A stretch of 64,000 nt of DNA from Ischnura elegans (lineage: Eukaryota > Arthropoda > Insecta > Odonata > Coenagrionidae), in contig NC_060253.1 of NCBI RefSeq assembly GCF_921293095.1, positions 84,481,992 to 84,545,991 on the forward strand, written 5' to 3'. Numbering within the stretch: position 1 is the first letter of the stretch; each line of letters begins with the position of its first letter. Positions 53,941 to 64,000 of this stretch are shown here, in pieces. The translations under genes were made by a program, and so were the position numbers. Below the pieces are notes generated by a model. That model was given only the letters and a program-made list of their open reading frames with translations, did not search any database and was not told where the DNA came from.

Positions 53941-56900
53941 TTACACTATGGCCACTGCGACGAAATCTCTTAATAAATCCACAACAGCGTGGACATCTCG
54001 AGGTATTCCGATTGCGGCTATTCCTTGGTCAACTCCATTCACAAAAAAATGTAAAGTACCGTTGCTAGTTCGCTGCACACCAACCTTGTCACCAATCTGA
54101 AACAAAATAATATTAGCTGCGGTTTTCGAAAAATTTAGATTTTTTTTATTCCAGTGGTCAAGTTAGTAATCAGCAACCCATAAAACGTAAATAATACTGT
54201 ACTTTGGTTTAGATAGGTTATATTGGTGCATTTTTCAGAATGCTGGTATTATTATGAAAAGTAACTCACGTCCAGGGAAGATAAACTCGTTCCATAATTT
54301 TCCTTATTTTCGTCTCCATCCACGAAAATATTTTCATCGTACATCATCCAGGTCTGGTTTCTGAAAATAAAAGCATTCATCACCCATCATCAGAGATTCC
54401 ATGAATTTACTTTTCGAACTTTAGCCTGCAAATATTTCACGCGGTGATAATTTGTAAAGTACGTCATTATATATCTCTCTCATGGTTCTTATAAGTAGAA
54501 TGAAAAAAATTGTAAATTTATATTATGTAAAATAAAGTCGAAAATCGTGTTAGTTACACCATTTATAACTCGAGAACGGCTGCACCGATTTTAATGATAT
54601 TAGGTTCTCTGGATTCGTCTGGGCCCCAGGTAACAGAATAAACATTAAAAAGTAGGCAAAGTTCACAAAAAAATTTATCTAGATCTTAGGGATATGTTAT
54701 TAGGAGTTAGCATCATTTTAATGGCTGAGCTTCGTAACAACATAGCATTTTAATTGTTAAATATATTAAAATTGAAATTATATTTTTTAAATTTAATTCG
54801 AGCCAATTTTAAGCCGAGCTCGAGTTGACACTCCAGTACCGTATGTAAACAAATCTCCAACAAATTGTTGACAATCAGTAATGTCAGTGTTCCTGTCGAC
54901 GAATCGAGGAGTTTGATTTCACTTCCTCGGAATGTTTGCAAATTCGTTTCATTGGAAGGTAAGCTAATCAACAAAATGTTCTTGAATATAACTGATCCTT
55001 ACAAAAATCACAAAGGGTTGATTGAGCGAGCAATTTTGACGGTGTACAACAAATATGTGGATTACTCAAACTAGGTAAATCAGGATCAAATAGTTGGTAC
55101 TCTGAATTAATTTAAATCTATTGACTGTGTAAAAAACGAAAACGAAGTCGAAACGAAAAATTTTATTGCAATAGGTTTAAAATTATTGAAATCAGTACAG
55201 CCGCTCTTGATAAATAAAACGTTTTAAATAAACTGTTCAGTGATTATTAGGCGGCACGACGTTTGCCGTATCATCTAGTATCACATAAATGTGCACAATT
55301 TTTTACAATGTCACGTGGCGAAATTTATTTATTTCATGTAAAATGAACTAATTTAAGTATAAAACATTATAAAATATATATGGGCAATTCCATTTGTGAC
55401 GGAATCACCTTTGGAGGAAAATATGTGATATTTCGTTAAAATTGTACAATACAAAAATATTACAAAACTTCTTCTAGCTGCGCATGATCAAAAACACATT
55501 TATAAGGGTGCTGTTCGTATATAGAAACAAAATTAATTATCGAAATACCTTCTAAAATATGATTATTATTATTATTTTTTCTCCTTTTTCTTGACCTTAT
55601 TTTAATATATAAAATGATGTTTCCTGGAGTTTAGGTCAATAAATCAAAAGTTAGCAGCCAACGTTTCGTTTTATTTTAAAAACATCTTCAGGGCTATGTT
55701 AGAAAAAAATGTGAAACAATATAAAATGCAGAGAATAAGGCAATATACAATATATTGTAACGGCAGCGCTAATTATCATTTATGAGTAGCACTTGACACA
55801 ATTCCTACCCTTTCCTTTTTTTTTACTATTTGAGTGTATTTGGTATAAATGTAATTGTTTCATGTGTGCGTGTGAATAGCATTTTTTTTTAAATACCGCG
55901 CAAACAAGGTGAATCACGACCCGACAGAGCGCGCTAGTGGAACCACTGCCCTCCCCTCCCTTCCCCTCTCACGAGACAGTCAGTGATGGGACACTCAACA
56001 TCGGGGAGAGACAGGCAGTCATTGAACCACTCAACACCGGAGAGAGACGGTGGAGCATTGGAGCCACAGGCTACTGGAGATAGAGAGAAAGCACCTTGGC
56101 AACTCCCCAGTCGTCGGCTTGGAAAATGCAACGAGGAACCATCACGAGCGCATGAGAAGTCTACTCGGCCACGTCATCACCTCGTGTTCCCGAATAAGGT
56201 GCAGTAATCTACCGTGTCCCCACACTGTCCCCGGTCGAAGCAGCGTCGAGAACGTTTCTCCCTCCTACCCCCTCTTTTCCCATTGCAAGAAAGCGCTGGA
56301 ACAATTAGTGAATCTTGAATCTTAAAAGTGCAGCAGTGGACTTTTAAACCCTGCGAAAAGATTTAAATGCAGTTCATTTCAAGTTTACTTTTATGTTATC
56401 AAGTTGATTTTTGGTTTCTTTGTATTTTGTATTTGATCCTTGACAATCCGGCCCTACTAACATTTTTTCAAGTGCTACTCCCCATATTTTTGTATGTTAA
56501 ATTTAATTATTGCGACATTTGTCAATAAATGCATTTCTTGCGTTCGCAACCCAGGAATACGTGTGGTCTTTCACCCTCAACCTCCCCTTCCAATTATCCC
56601 GTATGTTTCGCATTCCCAAAATTACTCGTTTTTTACGTCGCCCCCGCTCTGAGGTGTTTCTTGCTCTATTTTATAACGGACGCAAAACCCGTTCGTCACA
56701 TGTTTTGGCGCTCCAACGTGTGGGGCACGATCACGCATTTCTGCATGATCACGAATTCACCCGATTTTTCGTTTGACGAGATATTTAGTAGCACCGCAAC
56801 CACGCCGTTGCCTGATCACGCATTTATAATAATAATAATAATAATAATATATAATTTATTCCATTTACAATCAAATATTACATTTTAGAACATACTTAAA

Positions 56901-59900
56901 TAATTTTGGAATATATAGGTACCCCTTTGAGTAGTTTTGGGGCTACCATCTTAAACTTTTTGCATAGGTCTGGTGCTAGCACACATGAGAAGTAAAATTT
57001 CTTTGTATTCAGTTATTTGTTCTATTGCCGATTGCATTCATTATTACAAAACGTATTTCAAATATTTGGACAAGGATAACTATTTTTCTTATTTTTCTTA
57101 TATAAACGCATAATTACATACATAGAATATACAATATACCTTTTATTGTAAACTTTTTAACCCACCTTTTTTAGTAGAAACTCTACTTCCTCACACCTCA
57201 TAAGCCATTTTTTTTACAGCGGATGCAAATCCCCATCTTGATCATCTCGGGATGATCGTCTCGGTAAAGTGGGAGGTGGTGTTGGACTATTTATTCGCCA
57301 GGATCTTCAGGTCTCAGTCATTGCCTCTTCTCCCTCAACTTACTGTTCCCGACCGGAGTATCTTTTTGTCGACATCATCAGCCCAAATACTCTAAAGCTA
57401 TTATTATGTGTTGTTTATCGTCCTCCCAAAATTGGGTTCATGAGTGTTTTCGAAAACGACCTTCTTCGTTTTCTTCCCACCTACAACAACGTTGTGATAA
57501 CTGGAGATTTTAACTCTGATCTCCTCCAAGTCAAATCTGATAGTCAGTATATTAGGAATTTTACCTTGTGTAACAATCTTCATTTAGTTCCGTTTACTGC
57601 AACTCATCATACAGCAACCAGTCATACTTTACTCGATCTGTTTATTGTTGATGACCCTGACAAGGTGATCTCATACTCTCAAATGCCTGTCCCCTTTTTG
57701 TCAGCTCATGATCTCATTCAAATTTCCTATCGATTTAAGCTCTATACTACACCCCCAAAGCCTTTTAAATTCCGTAAACTTAAAAACTTTGATGAATGTA
57801 TTTTCCAGAATGAACTTGCGGCTTTGGATTGGAGCGATTTCTTTAAGTCCGACTGTATTGACCTTAAGGTTGATTGCTTTAATTCTCATTTACTGAAATG
57901 TATCAATGCTCTGGCACCTCTAGTGACGTGCTATCCTAAGCGCGTTCACGCACCGTGGTTTAATGAAGAAATCCGTAATCTAATAAGCGAACGTAATCAT
58001 ATTCGTAGAATATATATTCGCACCAGAAAGCCTGCAGACTTCCAATCATTCAAGGATTATCGCAATATGGTCAAAGCCCGCATAACGGAAGTTAAACACC
58101 ATTACTATACATCAAAACTCTTGAAACTCGGTGACCAAAAGTCCATATGGCGTGAATTGAGGAACCTCGGGTTAGTACGTCAGCGTTCCAATGCCCTGCC
58201 AGGTCATATTGACATTGATCAAATAAATCAATTTTTTACCTCTCTGTCGAGTAGTACCAGCGACACTGCAACAGATGCACCGACCATTGACGACATTCAT
58301 GTTCCGTTTGATGCCAATAATTTCTTTTTTCAACACATCACACCGGATGCTGCTCTGAAGTACCTTAAGAAGACGAAATCTAATTCCCCAGGTCACGATA
58401 ATATTTCTATTATGTTTGTTCATAAAGCCACTCAGTTCCTACTTCCATTTATCCTTGAAATCTTTAATTATTCCTTATCCTACGCTCGATTTCCAGCTGC
58501 CTGGAAAAAAGGACTTATCACGCCCGTCAGAAAGGTTATCAAGCCCGAAAACCCATCTGATTTCAGGCCCATTTCTATTCTCTGTGCCCTCTCTAAAACA
58601 CTGGAGAGGATTGTGCACTCTCAAGTCATGAAATTTCTAACATCATCTGGTAAACTAGACCCTTTCCAATCTGGCTTCCGCAAGGGTTTTAGCACACAGA
58701 CTGCCCTGCTTAAAGTCACTAACGATATTCGTCTCGCCACCGACAAGAAATTGGTAACCATTATGGTTCTATTCGATTTTAGTAAGGCCTTTGATCGAGT
58801 TAATCACGTAGTTCTCTTACGCAAATTAAAGTCCCTCGAATTTTCCAGCTCTGCCCTAAACTGGTTTAACTCCTACTTGACGGGCAGAAGTCAAGCTGTC
58901 AAGGGCTCAGGTGACGAGATATCCCCATGGCTCCCGATTTCATGCGGCGTACCTCAAGGATCCGTCCTTGGACCTCTCCTCTTTACTTTGTACACCCTGG
59001 ACCTGGCTAAGTCCATTAGTCACGCCAACTATATGCTCTATGCAGATGATCTGCAAATCTACATTCACTGCTCTCGTGACGAACTTCCGTTTTTTATCGA
59101 AACAATTAACAGTGATATTAGCTCCATCATCTCTTGGGCCAATATCAACTGCCTACAATTAAACCCCTTAAAAACTCAAGCAATCATTTTCGGAAATTCA
59201 AGACTTTTAAATAGCATCCATCATGACAGTCTTCCACCTATTCGTGTTCACACGAGCATTGTTAAATTCAAAAAAACTGTTCGATACCTTGGCATCACTC
59301 TTTCCACTACTTTAAATTGGGATCAGCATGTATTGGAAATGTGCAATAAGGGAAATAAAATTCTCTATGTATTGAAACTTCAAAAGAAAAATTTACCTGT
59401 CCACACGAGAATAGCACTTGTAACCTCTTTGATTTTTCCTATTATGGATTATTGTATACTAGTGTATTGTGATTTAACAAATGTTCTTGAAATACGTGTC
59501 CAGCGACTAATTAACAGCTGCATTAGATTTATATTTGACCTTCGCAGAGACGATCACGTTTCTGAGCACTTTGTTGCCTTGAAATGGCTGCCTATTGGCT
59601 CCCGAAGGAAGTACTTCCTGGGGTCTCTTCTGTTCTCCCTATTTCGTACTCAAACGCCTGAATACCTGTACAACTTATTCACTTACAGGACTAGTGTTTC
59701 CCTCCGAAGAACCCGGTCAGACCTTAACCTTCTCCATATACCCCAAGCCCGTACCAACCTATACCTAAATTCCTTCCAGATCACTGCCTCTAAGTTTTGG
59801 AATTCATTACCCCCCTTAATAAAACGCTCCTCCACCCCGGAATCTTTCAAGAGTAAACTGTATGAATATTTAAAACCGTAAATGTATTGTTCTTAGTTGT

Positions 59901-62900
59901 ACAAATCTTTGAGTTGATTAATTTTGTTTATGTTGTGCTATTTCATATTTATTGTATTCTTGAGCAGAATGTTTAGTTGTATTTAGGTTTTTTGCTCTTA
60001 TGGGTTTCCCAGAGCATCAATAAAGCATTCATTCATTCATTCATTCATTCATTCATCTTTTTTCAGAGTTTGCTACATTGCTTGGCAACATGCTAAACAA
60101 TTTAGGCCCTAAGTAATTGTATGACTGTCGATAAATTTCAATCGTCGGCCTAGGTATATGGAAGTTTCTCCAAGCTCTAATGTCATAGTTTTGTGGTCGG
60201 GCCTTTTCACCACTACGGTTATAGAATATTCTAAGGACTTTATAAATGAATAAATGCCTTAGTGGGAGGACATCTAATTTTTTGAATAGAGGAAATGAGT
60301 GGCTTTTCCTATACGATCGTGTTATAACCCTGATAACCCTTTTTTGCGCCACTATCAATGGTTTAATGTTGATAAAATATGCTCCACCCCAGCAGGCTAT
60401 TCCGTATTGCAATCTTGAATTAACGAGAGCATAATATACCATTTTTAACACTGATTCAGGGCATATGTATCTGAGGAAGTAGAATTTTCTTACAATAGAA
60501 ATCATTTCTGATTTTAATTTATTTATGTGAGACTTCCATTTACAATTTTGATCAAAATATATACCTAAATATTTTATGTGACTAACCTGTTCGATCAAAA
60601 TACATTTATCACAGGAAGTAACATTATCTTTTATACAATTTGCACATTGATAGTATAGTTTACTTTTGTTTGGGGTAGATTTACTCATGCTAAACATAAT
60701 ATATTTCGTTTTTTCACTTAACAACATATAATTAGCCGAAAACCACATATTGAGTGTTAATAGATCACTTTGAATGTGTTCATAAATCATCAACACTATT
60801 AACAGAGTAACTTAGTGCAGTGTCATCTGCAAATGACGTTAATTGACCTTTAAACCTGCCAGCCCATAAATTGTTTACATATATTAAAAACAGTATGGGT
60901 CCCAACACAGAACCCTGTGGCACACCACAGGTGAGTCGAATCTTTTCACTGTAGCAATTTTTAAGACGCACACATTGATCTCGATCACAAAGATAACTTT
61001 GAAACCAATCATATGCGGTTCCACGTATACCCGCTTCCCATAATCGATTCATTAGTATGTTATGATTAATGGAGTCGAAGGCTTTGGTAATGTCTACAAA
61101 TAAGCCAGCAACTCTACAGTTCTTATTCAGTCCGTCGTTCAGCTCTGAACAGAATTTTAATAATGCATCCTCTGTACTCTTACCACTCATAAATCCAAAT
61201 TGGTTTTTATTGAAAAAACTATGCTGATTTAGAAATTTAAGAAGTCTGACTTTAACAACTTTTTCTATTATTTTAGCAAATACAGATAATAGGGATATTG
61301 GTCTGTAATTATTTTCGTTCATTTTATCACCTTTTTTAAAAATTGGTATCACTATTGCAGTTTTTAATTGTTTAGGAAATATTCCAGTATACATACTTAG
61401 ATTAGCAATATGGGCAAGGACCTCCGAAATATTTGCATTTACTTCTTTTATAACTTGTGTAGAAATATTATCAACACCTTTAGATTTTTTAGACTTTAAT
61501 TCCTTAATAATGCTGCTTATTTCTTTCGCATCAGTAGGAACAAAAAACATGGTAATTTCCACACTTTGAATTCAAAACTAAACAATAGAACATGGTTTCA
61601 ACGCATTGTGCCATTTTCAAGGTGAAACAACCAGCGCTCTCTCAGTATTTATACCCAGGACAAGGTAGGAGGCTTATGGAACTGGCGCGAGGGGGGTGGG
61701 AGGGGGAACCGTTTGGGTGAACAAATGAATGACGGACGATAACAGAAAACATACAAGTGAGGCTTGAGTGGAGGTAAGGGTTTTGACGTCAAAGGGGATG
61801 CTTAACTTTAACAGTACAAAATAAAACATTATTACAAAGTCCATCCGGGCTATTGAAAATTTCTAATTTTTCCATAAAATCTAATTTAAGCCCTTTGTCA
61901 TTAAAATATCTACTTCAAAATTACTAACATGTTTATTCAGGCATAAATGGTTTGCAAAACAAGATTTTCCGTTACTATACGTAAAAGTTTTTCCGTGTTC
62001 CTTCATTCTGTCTATAAAACTTCTGCCAGTCTGCCCAACAAAACACATTTCACAGTCCTAATTTGTGTTACCATTTGTGTTACCATGGATATATCGAACT
62101 TCCGCAAAACCGAGCCCGAAAAAATTTTATACGTAAAATTGTCTAATTATTTTTAATGAAATTCAATTATTATTACCGTTGTGCTGTGTTTTGCTCAATG
62201 CGTGAATGTGAGTCAGTCAGGACTTGCCGCATTATATAAGAGATGTGATGTGGTGGTAGCTTTTAGACAAACAATATCTTTTAACCCCTAAACACAAACA
62301 AACTGTGGAACAGTGTACTATAGCAATTTTCACCAAGCACCATTTAACTTAATCGCCAATGGTAATGACGAACAGTCAATTATATTTCATCCAGAAATAC
62401 ATTATATCGCGTAGTCACAAATATCCTACACTGCGTCACTTAAAACTCTAGCTTGGGTTGGCGTTGGGTTGGGTTGAAGCTTGTTTCTAAAATACGACAC
62501 CGAACTCAAAATCCTAATGCCAAGTGCTACGCGCTAGCAGGGTACTCTGCTACCTGCTAGCAGCCTGCATAGCAGCGGCGCATACATCCTCGCCCAAAGG
62601 CCCCCAAGGTTACCTCACACGGCGTAGCCGGGAACCAGAATGACGTCACACGGGCTTTTCCCTGCATTCATACTTAGTCGTCGCGTTTTCGCGCGTTTAA
62701 CAATTTTCACTTTTGATTTAATCGCGAAAAATAGATGTCGTCATTTAAAAATCTAAAAGCGTGAAATGCGTACTGCAGGAGTAATAATCTCTCGATTTAG
62801 GAAATAAAAAAATTATAGGAAACTACCCTATGCCCAACAAGCCGAAAATTTACGGGAACGATTCAAATATCACTTATATGAATTCCTGAAAATTCCCCAT

Positions 62901-63299
62901 TGATCCCGTGTGTGCAAAATATTTTATTCTAGGTCGAAGGTGACAAAAATGTTTTTTTTTGCCTTTTTTGGCCAAATGATTATTTTTACGATAAAAATTG
63001 CTCGGACCAAAATTGTACACCAGGAAAGTATCTACAAAATTGTTATTGTACTTCTTTCTCGGAATGCCAACGTTTTATCCAAATGGCTCGTTGAAAATCG
63101 AGTCGCAGGAACTCACTCTATAACCATCATCCAAAGAGTCGAGGAACTGAAAGAACTGATTGGTATAGCAGTGACTCCGATGCCAATAGAAGTTCCGCCC
63201 CAATCGCTGATCTTACTCGCCACCCGGACTTCGAAGAGCTCATCGTCCATCAGCGGTCTGCTCGAGAACAGTGTCCCATGACCTTCGTGATTTTCGGGA
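53941..63299 (-). CDS. Gene C: NHR-domain protein, partial (5' exons beyond the window)
   Basis: Exons recognised on the minus strand: 63299-63117 (183 nt, phase 2 at both ends), 54360-54270 (91 nt) and 54096-53941 (stop TAA). Acceptors are TTTCAG and donors are GTGAGT at both internal junctions. The sequence reads GHGTLFSSRPLMDDELFEVR, SIGIGVTAIPISSF, TLWMMVI, then NQTWMMYDENIFVDGDENK, YGTSLSSLD, and KVGVQRTSNGTLHFFVNGVD followed by QGIAAIGIPRDVHAVVDLL. No stops interrupt it. It is the intact sister of gene B. Compared with B the last intron is 173 bp rather than 1.95 kb, while the first visible intron is 8.75 kb because LINEs, a PLE and a MITE were inserted. Signal-peptide and NHR-start exons would lie past 64000; by analogy with A and B the product is probably secreted, but this cannot be seen here. 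Confidence 0.8.
54400..55600. other. Gene C intron 3, part without recognised features
   Basis: Only short ORFs without motifs. The ~50 bp next to exon 4 is conserved with gene B. Confidence 0.4.
55655..55695 (-). ncRNA. Hammerhead-like motif of a Penelope-like element
   Basis: The minus strand reads CTGAAGA, a GTTTT/AAAAC stem with a short loop, then GAAACGTTGG. The CUGANGA + stem II + GAAAC order matches the hammerhead ribozyme core that PLEs carry. Stems I and III are not evident, so activity is doubtful. Confidence 0.4.
55740..56820. other. Gene C intron 3, anonymous stretch
   Basis: GC-richer between 55910 and 56300 with several overlapping short ORFs on both strands, none recognised. 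Confidence 0.4.
56826..57213 (-). mobile_element. 3' part of the minus-strand LINE, beyond the nested insertion
   Basis: Directly left of the plus-strand LINE, the minus strand reads KKWLMRCEEVEFLLKKVG-stop. It completes the C-terminus that breaks off at 60061 (VANSEK). It is followed by a 3' untranslated region and ends in an (AAT)n tail at 56826-56851. This is the displaced end of the element at 60056-61562. Confidence 0.8.
57214..60055 (+). mobile_element. 5'-truncated LINE (CR1/Jockey group) inserted in another LINE
   Basis: It contains the ORF at 57242-59881, a ~170-bp 3' region with AATAAA (60019-60024), and a terminal (CATT)n tail at 60025-60055. T-runs on both sides (57209-57216 and 60058-60063) fit a short target duplication. 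The 5' end is lost inside the endonuclease domain, the usual result of incomplete reverse transcription. Confidence 0.85.
57242..59881 (+). CDS. LINE ORF2: partial AP-endonuclease plus complete reverse transcriptase
   Basis: An uninterrupted 879-codon frame. The first ~90 residues are the latter half of an apurinic-type endonuclease (GGGVGLFIRQDL, then VVITGDFNSDLL). The RT domain carries DFRPISILCALSKTLERI, VLFDFSKAFDRVNH, CGVPQGSVLGPLLFTLY and the catalytic YADD (about residues 600-603). The C-terminal part has RVQRLINSCIRFIF. Relative to an intact ORF2 the N-terminal ~120 residues are missing. There is no native start codon here; the position given is the first sense codon after an in-frame stop. 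The absence of frameshifts points to a young insertion. It has no role in gene C, whose intron it occupies. Confidence 0.9.
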   Translation, partial: SSRDDRLGKVGGGVGLFIRQDLQVSVIASSPSTYCSRPEYLFVDIISPNTLKLLLCVVYRPPKIGFMSVFENDLLRFLPTYNNVVITGDFNSDLLQVKSDSQYIRNFTLCNNLHLVPFTATHHTATSHTLLDLFIVDDPDKVISYSQMPVPFLSAHDLIQISYRFKLYTTPPKPFKFRKLKNFDECIFQNELAALDWSDFFKSDCIDLKVDCFNSHLLKCINALAPLVTCYPKRVHAPWFNEEIRNLISERNHIRRIYIRTRKPADFQSFKDYRNMVKARITEVKHHYYTSKLLKLGDQKSIWRELRNLGLVRQRSNALPGHIDIDQINQFFTSLSSSTSDTATDAPTIDDIHVPFDANNFFFQHITPDAALKYLKKTKSNSPGHDNISIMFVHKATQFLLPFILEIFNYSLSYARFPAAWKKGLITPVRKVIKPENPSDFRPISILCALSKTLERIVHSQVMKFLTSSGKLDPFQSGFRKGFSTQTALLKVTNDIRLATDKKLVTIMVLFDFSKAFDRVNHVVLLRKLKSLEFSSSALNWFNSYLTGRSQAVKGSGDEISPWLPISCGVPQGSVLGPLLFTLYTLDLAKSISHANYMLYADDLQIYIHCSRDELPFFIETINSDISSIISWANINCLQLNPLKTQAIIFGNSRLLNSIHHDSLPPIRVHTSIVKFKKTVRYLGITLSTTLNWDQHVLEMCNKGNKILYVLKLQKKNLPVHTRIALVTSLIFPIMDYCILVYCDLTNVLEIRVQRLINSCIRFIFDLRRDDHVSEHFVALKWLPIGSRRKYFLGSLLFSLFRTQTPEYLYNLFTYRTSVSLRRTRSDLNLLHIPQARTNLYLNSFQITASKFWNSLPPLIKRSSTPESFKSKLYEYLKP
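60056..61562 (-). pseudogene. Older LINE reverse transcriptase, frameshifted and interrupted
   Basis: The minus strand encodes an RT without its endonuclease: YRPISLLSVFAKIIEKVV, LFVDITKAFDSINHNIL, CGVPQGSVLGPILFLIY and catalytic FADD (61562-60780). One frameshift near 60790 then gives YEHIQSDLLTLNMWFSANYM and the thumb region (60796-60053). The last codons are separated from this part by the plus-strand LINE at 57214-60055. The 5' end abuts a PLE fragment at 61563. Confidence 0.9.
61563..62058 (-). mobile_element. Penelope-like element GIY-YIG fragment and 3' end
   Basis: The minus strand reads CFVGQTGRSFIDRMKEHGK, SCFANHLCLNKHVSNFEVD and LDFMEKLEIFNS, the second half of a PLE GIY-YIG endonuclease (the G-Q-T-G-R-S-F and R..EH motifs). 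A non-coding 3' region follows with TTGAAAATGG...GTTGAAACCATG (61622-61590), a hammerhead-derived PLE end motif. The family differs from the PLE at 50640-51461. Its 3' end joins the 5' edge of the old LINE exactly. Confidence 0.75.
62520..62832 (+). mobile_element. 660-bp TIR element family, right half
   Basis: It matches 43300-43611, including ATCGCGAAAAATAGAT and AAAATCTAAAAGCGTGAAAT, and ends GGAAACTACCCTAT. It is absent from the corresponding place in the gene B arm (about 16465-16590), so it inserted after the B/C duplication. Confidence 0.8.
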
Positions 63300-64000
63300 C
63301 TGAAATATGAAAACAGAAATTCGTGATTTTCGGTGGATGCGATAATTGTATATATCATAGATATAAACATGATGGTCCAATAAAGATTACGAGACCAATA
63401 AAATACGAGATGCGAGTTTAAATTGGATTTGATGCTAATCTTTTCATATTTCAGTGCTAAAAATTGAAATCATGATTCATTGAAAGCAGTCAATTCAATA
63501 ACTGCATCTTGGATTCAGCTATTTTTTCAACACAAGCGAAATATTTTAGCCGAATTCTTGTAACTCATGAAGTGTTCTGAGCTAACGCTTTTCCATGGAA
63601 TTAATATTTTCGTTTAAGCCTCTGTATATTTTGTGTTATTTATCGTCGAATCAGTATTTATATGAATAATGTGGGCGATTTATACATTTATTAGAATTTA
63701 AATACAGAAATTATTCGTCAATTTTTAAACGTAGTTTCAAAAGTTTTAAAAGAAAATGCCAATTTTCTTGAATGAATGCCTGGGGGTCCAATGATTGGAA
63801 ATTTTCCATTGAACATTTTGAGTAAAATTTCAGTGGATTTTGTGTCATACAATTGATATTTTGGATTGTGTATGGGTACGTTGGCATTTGGAACCGTTCT
63901 AGTTTCAGCCCATTATAGATAGTTCACAGATCAGTCATCGAATCCATCCCATAAATTGTTTTGTGGGTCATTCTGCCTAAACTCATTGGTCAACTTACAC
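62890..64000 (-). repeat. Right arm of the inverted segmental duplication (partner 15309-16440)
   Basis: The reverse complement matches the gene B arm continuously through gene C exon 3 and intron DNA to the last base of the window (which reads GTGTAAGTTGACCAATGAG on the minus strand). The duplication therefore continues beyond this window. Confidence 0.9.

Noticed and set aside
1-64000. CRISPR arrays, prokaryotic operons or integrated virus genes
   Set aside because: No regularly spaced direct repeats, no Shine-Dalgarno-led gene series and no capsid, envelope or integrase-type viral genes were seen; reverse transcriptases present belong to LINEs.

Overview
This is AT-rich, intron-bearing, repeat-laden nuclear DNA from an animal, almost certainly an arthropod and most likely an insect. 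The evidence is GT-AG introns of 0.1 to 9.7 kb, an intron-containing piggyBac-type transposase, CR1/Jockey- and RTE-type LINEs, Penelope-like elements (PLEs), tRNA-derived SINEs and many terminal-inverted-repeat (TIR) elements. I cannot name the species from the sequence. Nothing bacterial (operons, CRISPR arrays, Shine-Dalgarno sites) is present.

The non-transposon content is a small cluster of genes encoding a SECRETED protein with one NHR (Neuralized homology repeat) domain. Gene A (minus, 46853 to 27944, five exons) is complete: a signal peptide, a ~75-residue domain with two cysteines that I do not recognise, then one full NHR domain ending at the stop codon. It has a TATA/initiator promoter and a poly(A) signal. 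Gene B (plus, 13765 to 20958) has a homologous signal-peptide exon and three NHR exons, but it has a one-base frameshift, no detectable exon 2 and a retrotransposon inserted about 75 bases before its ATG. Gene C (minus, exons at 63299-63117, 54360-54270 and 54096-53941) is the close sister of B, and its 5' exons lie beyond the right edge. Fragment D (minus, ~21690-21537) is a frameshifted orphan last exon. B and C sit on arms of an old inverted segmental duplication (about 15.3-21 kb against about 64-53.9 kb) and converge on gene A.

Layout: 0-13.7 kb holds decayed LINE, PLE, SINE, foldback and mariner-like fragments. 13.7-21 kb is gene B. 21.5-21.7 kb is fragment D. 21.9-24.8 kb is an apparently intact piggyBac-family transposase in three exons. 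27.3-46.9 kb is gene A, whose introns contain a 1.9-kb Harbinger-like element, a palindromic SINE, a 3.3-kb Transib-like foldback element with V(D)J-signal-like ends, a THAP-containing element, PLE and SINE copies and several MITEs. 47-53.9 kb is repeats and anonymous DNA. 53.9-64 kb is gene C, whose large intron holds one LINE inserted inside another plus a PLE endonuclease fragment.

NHR domains are known from cytoplasmic Neuralized E3 ligases and NEURL4, where they bind proteins. A multigene family that exports a lone NHR domain behind a new cysteine-bearing domain is the main point of interest here.
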